A DNA stretch of 64,000 nucleotides from an uncultured Alphaproteobacteria bacterium. Lineage in GTDB: Bacteria > Pseudomonadota > Alphaproteobacteria > RF32 > CAG-239. The position numbers and the translations under genes are program-made. This document shows positions 1 to 7,810 of this stretch, in pieces (within the stretch, counting starts at the first letter, position 1; every line of letters starts with the position of its first letter). The notes beneath the pieces are model-generated. The model was not told where the DNA came from. It saw nothing but the letters and a program-made list of their open reading frames with translations, and made no database searches. The stretch lies in assembly GCA_910587405.1 (NCBI GenBank), contig CAJUKS010000007.1, forward strand, positions 1-64,000, in the 5' to 3' direction.

Positions 1-1972
1 AATACAAACCGGCCAGATAACTGTCGATATCGATTTCCGATCCGACGGTCGAGTAGTGATGCTTGCCGTCGCCGTTCATGTCGTAATTACCCTTGCGGTA
101 AGACAGGAACAGACCCAGCTTGTTATTGAGATCGTGCTGCAGGTCACCGCCGGCTTCAATGCCCCAGACCTCGGCGTCGATATCGGTCGGGGTCTTGATG
201 CGAAGCGTGTTGTAAACCGCGTTTGCCCACAGATTGTGGAAGGCCTCGCCGTTCCAGTAATAATCATAGAAACCGCAACCCGGACAATACAGACGATTAG
301 TGCTGACTTTGTTCATGATATTGTAAACCATGTTGCTGTTTTGCGCCAACGCAGCGGCGGGCAGAGATTCGGCCCCGATCACTTCCGGTGCTACCGGACG
401 GTCGCTGCCCGGCAACGGCTGCGGTTTGATCGACGGAATATCCGGCAGTTCCGGCGTTACCTCTTTATCCGGGTTATCCTGATCGTTCATGGTCAAGCCC
501 CATTGGTTGCTGTTCTCAGCCCGTTGGGTATAGTTGACGTCAAACAAATATGGGCTCTTGTAAACGCGCGAAACTACAAACGAACCGTCGTTACCGCTGG
601 CGTCGTTTTCCGATTGCGCAAACAAAATCTCGCCTTTACCGCGGATATCGGCATCCGACGAAGCGTGAACGATCAGCTTGGTGATGCCTTCAACATTACC
701 GTTAACATTCAGCATATCGGCTTTCATATTGTCGGTATCAACGTCGATATGCATAAAGCTGTCGGTTGCCAAATAGCCTTTCAGTTTGACGGTTTCCAGA
801 TAGCCGTTGGCAAGATCAAACACCGCGTTGTTCAACGACAAAACGGTCACCGCATCGGCATCACGGTTGTCGGTACCGTCTTCGTTCAACGCGGCAACAA
901 ACGCGCCTTTGCCGTCCCAGTTCTTGGCCGTCCAGTCTTCATGCTGAAAAGCGCCAAAACGCAAGGTGGCGCCGTTAACCGTTACCGTTCCCGCATTGAT
1001 AATATCATTATTGATTGCAATATATTGCGTCGTGGTTCCGGTAGCGGCGTCAATGGTGTCATTGCCGACAAAATTGAGAAGCTCTTGGTCATCGTAGTAC
1101 TCAGGTGTACCGTCATTATAAATATTGTCATTGATTACCCAAGCGCCGTTTCTTTTGGTGACGAAAGTGAGGCTGCTTAAGTCGGCTTTTGTGATGGCAT
1201 TGTAAATTTTACCGCGTTTGTTGTCCAGCGTATAATTACCGGAGAAGAAATGCGTGCCTTCGCCGGAAGAAAGGGTGATTGTCCCTGTGTTATAGATGGC
1301 GCCGCCTTTCGTTTCTCTTGTGCTTTCGACATAATTTCCGATGAAATTGCCGGTAATGTTATTGATTTTGCCGGTGGAATTGTAAATCGCCCCGGCGTAG
1401 CCGTGAGAGGTGTTACCGATAAAATCTCCGGTAATATGATCTATCGTCCCGGTATTGTTATAAACAGCACCGCCATATCCTGCATTGTTGTTAATAAAAT
1501 CCCCGGTAATATTATTCACCGTACCGGAATTAAATAAGTTGCCGCTACTGGTAGAAGTACTACCCACATAGTCGGCATTGACATCGCCGCTTAAAGAACC
1601 TTGCGGTGTATTATAAACGGTTCGGCCGCTTTCCGGCGTATAAGTATATTTGAAATACTTTGTTTCCTTATTCGGCAGTTTGACTTCTACCACGTCGGCG
1701 TCGTCTTTTTGATCCTCGCCGACCGCGATCCATCTGATGCGCGGAGAAGTTGCAAAAGCTTCCGGTTTCAGGTCGATTTTGTAATATTTGGTGGTCAGGT
1801 TACCTTCCGCATCCGCTTCCTGTAATGTGAAGTTGTAATCGTTTTGCGAACCTTCGGAATAAGAAAACACGCTGTTTTTTCCCAAAGTCGGCGTTAAAGA
1901 AGATGCAACTGCGGGCGTACACAAAAAGGTCGTTGCCGTTAACGCAATTGCCAAAGAAGTATGTTTAGTCAT
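1..1972 (-). CDS. Autotransporter AT1, 5' part (C-terminal barrel runs off the window)
   Basis: The reading frame is open from ATG at 1972 to the window edge, about 657 codons. It encodes a signal peptide, a passenger with short repeats of the form ITGDFI.N and GGAIYN (beta-helix type), a proline-rich linker (PLPGSDRPVAPEV) and the first strands of an autotransporter beta-barrel (HYSTVGSEIDIDSYLAGLY). Type V secretion is expected: the barrel sits in the outer membrane and the passenger is displayed. The start is supported by AAGGA about 9 bases upstream. It is a close paralogue of AT2 at 39111-43201; signal peptide, linker and barrel are nearly identical, while the passenger is shorter. The last part of the barrel is outside the window. 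Confidence 0.9.
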   Translation of the reverse strand, partial: MTKHTSLAIALTATTFLCTPAVASSLTPTLGKNSVFSYSEGSQNDYNFTLQEADAEGNLTTKYYKIDLKPEAFATSPRIRWIAVGEDQKDDADVVEVKLPNKETKYFKYTYTPESGRTVYNTPQGSLSGDVNADYVGSTSTSSGNLFNSGTVNNITGDFINNNAGYGGAVYNNTGTIDHITGDFIGNTSHGYAGAIYNSTGKINNITGNFIGNYVESTRETKGGAIYNTGTITLSSGEGTHFFSGNYTLDNKRGKIYNAITKADLSSLTFVTKRNGAWVINDNIYNDGTPEYYDDQELLNFVGNDTIDAATGTTTQYIAINNDIINAGTVTVNGATLRFGAFQHEDWTAKNWDGKGAFVAALNEDGTDNRDADAVTVLSLNNAVFDLANGYLETVKLKGYLATDSFMHIDVDTDNMKADMLNVNGNVEGITKLIVHASSDADIRGKGEILFAQSENDASGNDGSFVVSRVYKSPYLFDVNYTQRAENSNQWGLTMNDQDNPDKEVTPELPDIPSIKPQPLPGSDRPVAPEVIGAESLPAAALAQNSNMVYNIMNKVSTNRLYCPGCGFYDYYWNGEAFHNLWANAVYNTLRIKTPTDIDAEVWGIEAGGDLQHDLNNKLGLFLSYRKGNYDMNGDGKHHYSTVGSEIDIDSYLAGLY

Positions 1973-2032
1973 TTCTACGCAATCCTTATCAAAATGCATT
2001 TAAACGATCCTTTTTTTGACGCAGTTAAATAT

Positions 2033-2068
2033 AAAAAAAACGCCCCGGTTTTCGGGGTGTTTTTTTTA
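2033..2068 (-). terminator. Rho-independent terminator of the amino-acid-binding protein gene
   Basis: A G/C-rich stem (CACCCCGA/CCGGGGCG on the minus strand, with G-U pairs) is followed by a run of T on the minus strand. It separates the binding-protein gene from AT1, which is transcribed in the same direction. The right arm and T-tract are identical to those of the terminator after tuf. Confidence 0.85.
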
Positions 2069-2087
2069 TAAAAACATGACTGACGGC

Positions 2088-3119
2088 TTATATAAACGGA
2101 GTGCTGAACATCAGCCCTTTGTTTTTGAGCAGGTTGTTTTCGTTGCGTTGAATTTTGAATTGAGATCCTTCTCCCAGATTCTTTTCAAAAACTTCGCCGT
2201 AATTGCCGCTTTCTTTTAAATAGGTTTGCAACCAGGTCGGAGCCAGTTTGAAGCGTTTCCACAACTGTTCGTCAAGGCCAAGCAGGTTTCGTGTCGACGG
2301 ATCGGAAGAATTGAGGTTGATATCAACGTTTTTAGAAGTCAATCCGGTTTCCTCAGCCTGTTTGAGGGCGTTGACGGTCCAACGGACAATACTTTTTAAA
2401 GTGGTGTTGTCTTTGTCGACAAAAACGTAAATCGGGCGCACCGTAACGGTTTCGGGCAGCATTTCCACATCCGAAACGCCGGCCGGACTGTGAATAACCA
2501 GGTCGCGCAGAATCATCGAATTGCCGGTGAACAGTTGGCAGCGGTTAAGCAAAAAAGCCTCTTTGGCGCCGCTGATGGTGGGAAAAGTGAGCAGAGCCAG
2601 ATCCAGTTGATATTTGTCGTTATAAACCTTGAGTTTGGCCAGATCGTCGGCGTTGTTGACCACGCATACTTTTTTGCCTTTGTAAGCTTCCATCGAAGTG
2701 GCGTTTTTAACGGCGTGCGCTAAGAAGACCTGACGGTCATAATACCAAACGTCGACCGGTGCGGCACGTGTGGACATTTCGGTTGTTGCCGAAAACGGCA
2801 AACCGCCGATCATAACGTCAATTTTGTTGGTGCGCAGGGCTTTCGAAACCTGGTTGGATGCCAGCGGAACCATGACAATGCGGTCGCTGCGGCCGAAGAC
2901 GGCGGTGGAGAGCATTTTGCAAAGTTCGACGTTAATGCCTTGCCATTTGCCGTTTTCGTCTTTGTAGGCAAGAATTTTGTTGCCGGTTTCGGTGCCGCAA
3001 CGGATGTTGCCGCGGGTATTGATATAGTGGAGTCCCGGGTTGGCGGCAAGTGCAGGGCGGGCTATAAATGCCGACAGGACAAGGCATAACCATAATTTTA
3101 GTTTCATTTTCTTTACCAT
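2088..3119 (-). CDS. Periplasmic amino-acid ABC transporter substrate-binding protein (AapJ-like)
   Basis: 343 residues with an N-terminal signal peptide ending ARPALA, then a family-3 solute-binding fold: RGNIRCGTETG at the start of lobe 1, GKWQGINVELCK, and a C-terminal region resembling general L-amino-acid binding proteins (NYGEVFEKNLG). It would capture amino acids in the periplasm for an ABC importer; the permease and ATPase genes are not in this window, so it stands alone here. The start could also be the ATG at 3107, which gives a tidier signal peptide (MKLKLWLCLVL). It is divergent from mlaC with only 44 bases between the two starts, so their promoters must overlap. Substrate range is inferred from family only. 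Confidence 0.85.
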   Translation of the reverse strand: MVKKMKLKLWLCLVLSAFIARPALAANPGLHYINTRGNIRCGTETGNKILAYKDENGKWQGINVELCKMLSTAVFGRSDRIVMVPLASNQVSKALRTNKIDVMIGGLPFSATTEMSTRAAPVDVWYYDRQVFLAHAVKNATSMEAYKGKKVCVVNNADDLAKLKVYNDKYQLDLALLTFPTISGAKEAFLLNRCQLFTGNSMILRDLVIHSPAGVSDVEMLPETVTVRPIYVFVDKDNTTLKSIVRWTVNALKQAEETGLTSKNVDINLNSSDPSTRNLLGLDEQLWKRFKLAPTWLQTYLKESGNYGEVFEKNLGEGSQFKIQRNENNLLKNKGLMFSTPFI

Positions 3120-3163
3120 TCTGTTATTATAACTCAGCTTGACGATAATATAGGGTATTTTTT

Positions 3164-3811
3164 ATGAAAAGTAACTATTTTTTGCAACTTATCATTTTTT
3201 GTGCATTATTGCTTTACGGTTCTTCTGCCGCGGCAGAACCTCTGAGCGAAGCGGAAGCCCGCGCTTTCGGCGAAACCACGGGGCGCGAATTGTTGCACAC
3301 TTTTTCCGAATCGGATTTGGCGGTCAAATACCGAAAACTTGACGAGTTGTTTCTTAATCACATCGATCTCGACCATATTTCCCGATTCGTGGTCGGTAAA
3401 TATTGGCGGCAGATGACTCCCGAACAGCAACAGAAGTATCAGGAGTTGTTTACGCGTTACGCTTTAAATGTTTACAAAGGTTTTCCGCTTGATTTTGACA
3501 ATAATCTCGATTTTGACATTTCGGGTACCGAAGCGGACGGCGAATACGTTTTGGTGCGCACCAACATTGCTTATCGCGCCATGGACGGTCGCGATTCTAC
3601 TTTTCTGGTCGAGTTTCGGGTGCATAAAAAAGACGGCAAGATTCTGCTGACCGATATCAAAGTGGCGGAAAGTTCGCTGATTTTGTCGTATCGCAACCGT
3701 TTTTATCAGATGATAAAAGAAGCCGACGAAGAGATGGAATGGTTTCTGGAGGATTTTGAATTGTTAACCGAGTCCAGCGAAAAATACTATGCCCGTCCCG
3801 AAGAAGAGTGA
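3164..3811 (+). CDS. mlaC: MlaC-family periplasmic phospholipid-binding protein
   Basis: 215 residues: signal peptide (ends SSAAAEP), then the MlaC/Ttg2D pattern, including FLNHIDLDHISRFVVGKYWR, MTPEQQQKYQELF and a late KDGKILLTDIKVAESSL block. Members carry phospholipids across the periplasm between the MlaA outer-membrane complex and the MlaFEDB inner-membrane ABC transporter. None of those partners is adjacent, so the gene is detached from the usual operon. The acidic C-terminal tail (EADEEMEWFLEDFE, PEEE) is longer than in the E. coli protein. AGGG upstream of ATG supports the start. A terminator follows at 3858. Confidence 0.85.
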   Translation: MKSNYFLQLIIFCALLLYGSSAAAEPLSEAEARAFGETTGRELLHTFSESDLAVKYRKLDELFLNHIDLDHISRFVVGKYWRQMTPEQQQKYQELFTRYALNVYKGFPLDFDNNLDFDISGTEADGEYVLVRTNIAYRAMDGRDSTFLVEFRVHKKDGKILLTDIKVAESSLILSYRNRFYQMIKEADEEMEWFLEDFELLTESSEKYYARPEEE

Positions 3812-3857
3812 GGCAGAAGCGTCGATGGCGGTATAGCAGGTTTTTTACGATAATTTG

Positions 3858-3890
3858 ACGGGAAAAGACGGGTTTTTCCCGTTTTGTTTT
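3858..3890 (+). terminator. Rho-independent terminator after mlaC
   Basis: Stem ACGGGAAAA (3858-3866) pairs with TTTTCCCGT (3874-3882) around a 7-base loop and is followed by a T-rich tract. Confidence 0.8.
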
Positions 3891-4031
3891 ATAAAAAAAC
3901 AGATTTGTGGACAAAAATAAAAAAATTACATAACACATTGATTTCGATTAATATTTATTTCAAATAACGCATGTAAATAAATATTGTTTTCGAAAATAGC
4001 CCAAAAAGTTATTTTTTTTCGCAAAAAAAAC

Positions 4032-4060
4032 TTGCACCCCAAAATATTTTGTGCTACATT
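4032..4060 (+). promoter_or_regulatory. Sigma-70-like promoter of repeat lipoprotein 1
   Basis: TTGCAC (4032-4037), 17-bp spacer, TACATT (4055-4060). The sequence around the -10 box (GCTACATT) resembles that of the paralogue promoter (GCTACAGT at 7662-7669). It is not the Bacteroidota TTTG/TAnnTTTG type. Confidence 0.6.
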
Positions 4061-4226
4061 AACACTATAAAAAATCATTATATTCGATTACGTTGTCTAT
4101 CATTAAAAATTGCTTTTCTTGAAAATAAAAGTCGAGTTTCCAAAAAGATTTCGAGTTTTTTTCGGTACGGAGAGCTACTAAAGAAAGACAATTTTCCATA
4201 TCTCAGTAAAAACAAATAAAAAATAT

Positions 4227-6419
4227 ATGACTATGGCACAGAAAATGTTTAAGGTTATCGCTTTCATGATGACCACTTTAGCAGTTGTTATGTTCGCTTC
4301 TTGCGACAAAAGCGAGGATGATTTCTTGTTGAACACCACTAAAGAAAACGGTGGCAACAACACAGAGGTAACCATTAACGTGAAGCGTGATGCTGAAAAC
4401 GGCATTATCGAAGCTTCTCGCGAGGTTAACGGTCTCCGTCAGGATACCGTCATCACTGTAGCTCTTGGCGCAGTGAACTTCGATATCACCCCGGTTGACA
4501 CCATCAACGTGGCTGTCGCTGAGGTAATTCGGTCCAGCTTCGCTGCAACCGGCGATGCTCAGGATAGCTACGAGGAAAACGGTGTTTACTTCACCAAAAC
4601 CTCTAAGAGCTACCGCGACGAACTTAGCGGTTATGCTAAGGATATCAACATCAACTACCTCGATGCATACACCTATGTATGGGGCAAGCGTGTTGAATTT
4701 CCGAAGGCAAACGGCGCAGTTGAAGCAGTTGAGGAAATCAACATCCTCGACGAGGGTATCAAAGCTAAGATGCACTACTACACGGCTACCACTTCTTACA
4801 AAGTTGCTTTCATGGAAGGCAGCAGCGTAGAAAAAGGCCTGGAAGTTCTTGCTATCGACGCTGAAGACATCCTTCTCTCCACAGAGAAAACCGACGAAGG
4901 TTATGAAACCCTGACTTCCACCACAGCTAAGAGCTGGGTTGAAATTACTCGCAACTATAAGATTTCTGGCGCAGTTGCTACCCGCTACGAGGTTATCCTC
5001 AACAACGGTATTTCTGCTCCTGCTTACGAAGTTATGAACGTTGAGTCTTTCAATCTGAGCAACAAGGCTGCACAGCTGAACGCTGCTTCTGTTTCTGGAA
5101 GTCGTGAAGAAGGTAACATCAAAGTGACTTCTTTCACTCAGAACTATGTCGTTGCCAACAACCTGTTCAATCGCGCTTTCGTTCTGTCTTTCGAGACTGC
5201 AGTGCTGAGCGTTGACGGTAAGAACTTCGACATGCCGAGCCGCAAATACGAGAACGTAAACGACGAAGACTTCCGTATCACCGATATGGACGGAATCACC
5301 GGTTACGACCGCGCATTGTACACTCACAACATGAGCGCTACTTTCAACGGTAACTCTGTTGCAGCAAAGGCAGAAGTTGAACTCAGAATGGTAGAAGTTA
5401 AGGATGAACTCATCAGCCGCGTGATTGTGGAAGATGGTATGGATTACATCAATGCCACCACCACGAAATCTTGGGTGAAAGTTAAGGAAATTTGGTCTAT
5501 CGGCGGCGAAAAAGTATATACTAAGTCGGTTAATCTGACCAACGGTATTGCTGCTCCTGCTAAGATCACCAAAGTTCTGGCCTCTTTCAATCTCAACAAC
5601 GCAGCTGACAACCTCAGCAGTGAGAAACTGGTAAAAACTGAAACGATCGGTGACTTCAAGGTTATGACTTACAATCGCACCTATACGGTAGCAAACGACA
5701 AGTTCAACCGCGTTTTCACTCTTTCTTATCAGAAAGCCGTTTACACTGTTATCAACCACGATATGCCTTACGCACAGTACGAGAACGTAGCAGACAATGG
5801 CTTTAACATGAGCGACCTGTCCAACGCTTCTCAGAACGGTAAGACCTATAACCGCAAGAACTACGTTCACGCAATGAGCGCTAACTTCAACGGTTATAAC
5901 GCTAAGGCAAACGCTGAGGCAGAAATCCTGGTTGAGTACAACGAACCTCGTCAGACTCCGGCTTGGTTAGGCAACCCTACCGGCGCAAAATATACCCGCG
6001 TTCAGAAAGCTGTTGGCGAAAAATTCATGGACATGATCGTTTTCACTTACGAAAACGGCGTGGTTATGGCTCCCAACGGTAAGGTTGATTTGAACCTTGC
6101 TTATGCTTTTGACGCAGCTGTCGCTTCTCAGAATGGTGTTGAAACCTGTCTGAAGGGTGCAAACAGCGGTGTATTCGGTAACGGAAAATGGCAGCCTGCC
6201 AAGATCACGATCGCAAACGGTCGCTGGATCTACGCTGGTAAAAACGCTAGCTGGGACCACACTGTAATGGCAAACAACGCTGTTACGCTTGGTATCGGTG
6301 TAGACGTAACCCCGACTCCTAAAGCTCAGTCTACTTCTATCAACGGCAATCAGATTACCATCAAGTATGCTGTTAATAACGGAAGCACGACCGCAAACTC
6401 TTCTCTGTCTCTGCGTTAA
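4227..6419 (+). CDS. Large repeat lipoprotein 1 (three Ig-like/beta-rich units plus a C-terminal domain)
   Basis: 730 residues. A hydrophobic signal ends in VVMFASC, a lipobox; Cys is followed by DKSEDD, an acidic stretch like the surface-export signal of Bacteroidota lipoproteins. Then come about three diverged units of some 180 residues, each with a [TS]TTAKSW or TTKSW motif, EKVYTKSVNLTNGI, a FNL block and a MSA.FNG end. The last roughly 150 residues (from TPAWLGNP) form a distinct domain shared with the paralogue at 7811. I do not recognise a family; it is probably a surface or periplasmic beta-sandwich protein. Codon use is strongly biased (GCT, AAC, GGT), which suggests high expression. 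There is no Shine-Dalgarno site; the start may be 4227 or the ATG at 4233. Confidence 0.75.
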   Translation: MTMAQKMFKVIAFMMTTLAVVMFASCDKSEDDFLLNTTKENGGNNTEVTINVKRDAENGIIEASREVNGLRQDTVITVALGAVNFDITPVDTINVAVAEVIRSSFAATGDAQDSYEENGVYFTKTSKSYRDELSGYAKDININYLDAYTYVWGKRVEFPKANGAVEAVEEINILDEGIKAKMHYYTATTSYKVAFMEGSSVEKGLEVLAIDAEDILLSTEKTDEGYETLTSTTAKSWVEITRNYKISGAVATRYEVILNNGISAPAYEVMNVESFNLSNKAAQLNAASVSGSREEGNIKVTSFTQNYVVANNLFNRAFVLSFETAVLSVDGKNFDMPSRKYENVNDEDFRITDMDGITGYDRALYTHNMSATFNGNSVAAKAEVELRMVEVKDELISRVIVEDGMDYINATTTKSWVKVKEIWSIGGEKVYTKSVNLTNGIAAPAKITKVLASFNLNNAADNLSSEKLVKTETIGDFKVMTYNRTYTVANDKFNRVFTLSYQKAVYTVINHDMPYAQYENVADNGFNMSDLSNASQNGKTYNRKNYVHAMSANFNGYNAKANAEAEILVEYNEPRQTPAWLGNPTGAKYTRVQKAVGEKFMDMIVFTYENGVVMAPNGKVDLNLAYAFDAAVASQNGVETCLKGANSGVFGNGKWQPAKITIANGRWIYAGKNASWDHTVMANNAVTLGIGVDVTPTPKAQSTSINGNQITIKYAVNNGSTTANSSLSLR

Positions 6420-6475
6420 TTGTTTATGCGCTTTGAACCGATAGAGAAGTTGTCTGCTTAGGATACTCTCTCAAC

Positions 6476-6501
6476 CCTCTCCGGAAATTCTTCCGGGGAG
6501 G
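6476..6501 (+). other. 3' hairpin without a T-tract after repeat lipoprotein 1
   Basis: Stem CCTCTCCGG (6476-6484) pairs with CCGGGGAGG (6493-6501), complete if one G-U pair is allowed. It is preceded by CTCTCTCAACC, a string also found after the paralogue at 7811-11086. The lack of a T run argues against simple termination; it may protect or process the mRNA. Confidence 0.5.
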
Positions 6502-6560
6502 TGTACTAAAACAAAACTCGGGAACTTTCCCAAACTTTACTTTCAAATAATCAAGAAAAG

Positions 6561-7370
6561 ATGAAAAATATCGTTATAGCCATTGTAGCAGTATTGGCAA
6601 CTGCATTTGTTAACAGCGCTAGCGCTCAGTCTGTAACCTTCGGAAGCGAAAAGAAAACTCTGGCAACAGAGGTTTCGGCAGAGCAGAAAGCTCTTGCTGA
6701 AGTCGATTCGCTCACCCTCGATTATATCGAGGCACTCGGCTCTCGCAAACACGATGAGCTGATGCTGAAAACTTCCGACGGTAAAACGTACTGGAAGGGA
6801 CGCACCATCGAAGGCTTCTTTGTCGGAGTCGTAGGCGGTGCATCTTATGCTCCTACCGCGAAGAGCATGAGCTATGTATTCGGTGCAGAGGTTGGTTATA
6901 CCATGTGGTGGGGTGACTTTTTAGTTACCGGCCGTATTGGTGAGATCAACTTCGACGGAAAGACCTTTATGGCCCCGTCTGCATTCGCCGAAGCTCGCGT
7001 AAATCTTGCTCATTGGGGCAAGGACAAGCAGAATCGCTTTTATGTGGGCGGTCGTATCGGTTATCAATATACCGAAAGCGACAACTCCATCCATGAAAGC
7101 GGAGACGGATACGATTTCCATCGTAATTCTTCTCTCAAAGGTTCTGGTCTGGGTTACGGCGCCGTTTTAGGCTGGGAAACCCGTCAGTTCATGGGCGGAA
7201 ACCGTTTTGGTGTCCAGCTCGCCGCTTATACTTACGACGTGCAGCACGCAACGTCGGGAAAGGTAAACGGAGAAGTAGTTGCTGATAAAAACATCGTCAA
7301 ACAAGGCTGGCAGGTGGAGCTCACTCTGAGCTATCGCTTCCAGTTCGGCAAGACGAAGAAAAACTACTAA
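6561..7370 (+). CDS. Predicted outer-membrane beta-barrel protein
   Basis: 269 residues. A signal peptide ends NSASAQ; a short linker follows, then a region of alternating residues with repeated amphipathic strands (FFVGVVGGASYAP, YVFGAEVGYTMWW, RFYVGGRIGYQY, GVQLAAYTYD) and a terminal strand YRFQFGK, as expected of an 8- to 10-stranded barrel. It lies 141 bases after repeat lipoprotein 1 and before repeat lipoprotein 2, with a strong terminator after it, so it is probably cotranscribed with lipoprotein 1. No clear Shine-Dalgarno; only AAGAAAAG stands just before the ATG. The barrel assignment rests on sequence pattern, not on a named family. Confidence 0.65.
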   Translation: MKNIVIAIVAVLATAFVNSASAQSVTFGSEKKTLATEVSAEQKALAEVDSLTLDYIEALGSRKHDELMLKTSDGKTYWKGRTIEGFFVGVVGGASYAPTAKSMSYVFGAEVGYTMWWGDFLVTGRIGEINFDGKTFMAPSAFAEARVNLAHWGKDKQNRFYVGGRIGYQYTESDNSIHESGDGYDFHRNSSLKGSGLGYGAVLGWETRQFMGGNRFGVQLAAYTYDVQHATSGKVNGEVVADKNIVKQGWQVELTLSYRFQFGKTKKNY

Positions 7371-7407
7371 TTTCTAGTTTCGCTGCAAAGCATTCAACAT
7401 ATTTTCA

Positions 7408-7440
7408 GATGTCGGAGGGTTTCCTCCGACATCTTTTTTT
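7408..7440 (+). terminator. Rho-independent terminator after the barrel gene
   Basis: Perfect 11-bp stem GATGTCGGAGG (7408-7418) with CCTCCGACATC (7423-7433), followed by seven T. Confidence 0.95.
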
Positions 7441-7640
7441 GTCTCAATTTCACCGTTTTTCATTATTGAGAAATTTTGCCGTCCTTTTTATCCGGTAGAG
7501 GCGATTCCTTTTCCCATGTTGTTTTTTTAGAGTTGATCCAAGTTATCACCGTAAGAATAGCAAATCTGACCTTAACGACTCGCTGCCGAATAAGGGATTG
7601 GACAAAAAAACAAAAATATGTCTTTTTTATCAAAAAAAAG

Positions 7641-7669
7641 TTGTGGTTTTATTTATTTTATGCTACAGT
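7641..7669 (+). promoter_or_regulatory. Sigma-70-like promoter of repeat lipoprotein 2
   Basis: TTGTGG (7641-7646), 17-bp spacer ending ATGC, TACAGT (7664-7669). Layout and -10 context match the paralogue promoter at 4032. Confidence 0.55.
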
Positions 7670-7810
7670 ATAAGCGACAAAAATTATTCTGTTATTACAT
7701 TGATTATCATTGTAAATGTCTCAAATGAAAACAATTTTTCGACAATTGAGAGACCTGAAAGAATAATTTCTCAGATTTTCCGAATACAAATCATTTAAAT
7801 AACTATATAT

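Larger units (their letters stand above)
3812..4226 (+). other. Intergenic region: mlaC terminator, then promoter and long leader of the repeat lipoprotein gene
   Basis: 415 bases without a gene. A terminator lies at 3858-3890, an A/T-rich stretch follows, and a sigma-70-like promoter sits at 4032-4060, leaving a leader of about 160 nt before the ATG at 4227. No Shine-Dalgarno sequence is visible before that ATG; the bases before it are A-rich. No supported small ORF was seen. Confidence 0.7.
7371..7810 (+). other. Intergenic region: terminator, then promoter and leader of repeat lipoprotein 2
   Basis: 440 bases. It holds a strong terminator (7408-7440), a sigma-70-like promoter (7641-7669) and a leader of about 135 nt. 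Open frames inside it have no start signal or recognisable product and were not called. Confidence 0.65.

Noticed and set aside
56..1180. A 374-codon open frame on the plus strand opposite AT1
   Set aside because: The minus strand carries a clear autotransporter reading frame open through to the window edge; the plus-strand frame is its shadow, as is the similar one at 42491-43273 opposite AT2.
4278..5870. A 530-codon open frame on the minus strand inside repeat lipoprotein 1
   Set aside because: It mirrors the biased codon use of the plus-strand gene, has no ribosome site, no signal or family pattern, and its residues are the complement-frame shadow of the repeats.
7476..7798. Two short open frames between the barrel gene and repeat lipoprotein 2
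   Set aside because: No ribosome site; they lie across the promoter and leader of the downstream gene and show no protein-like pattern.
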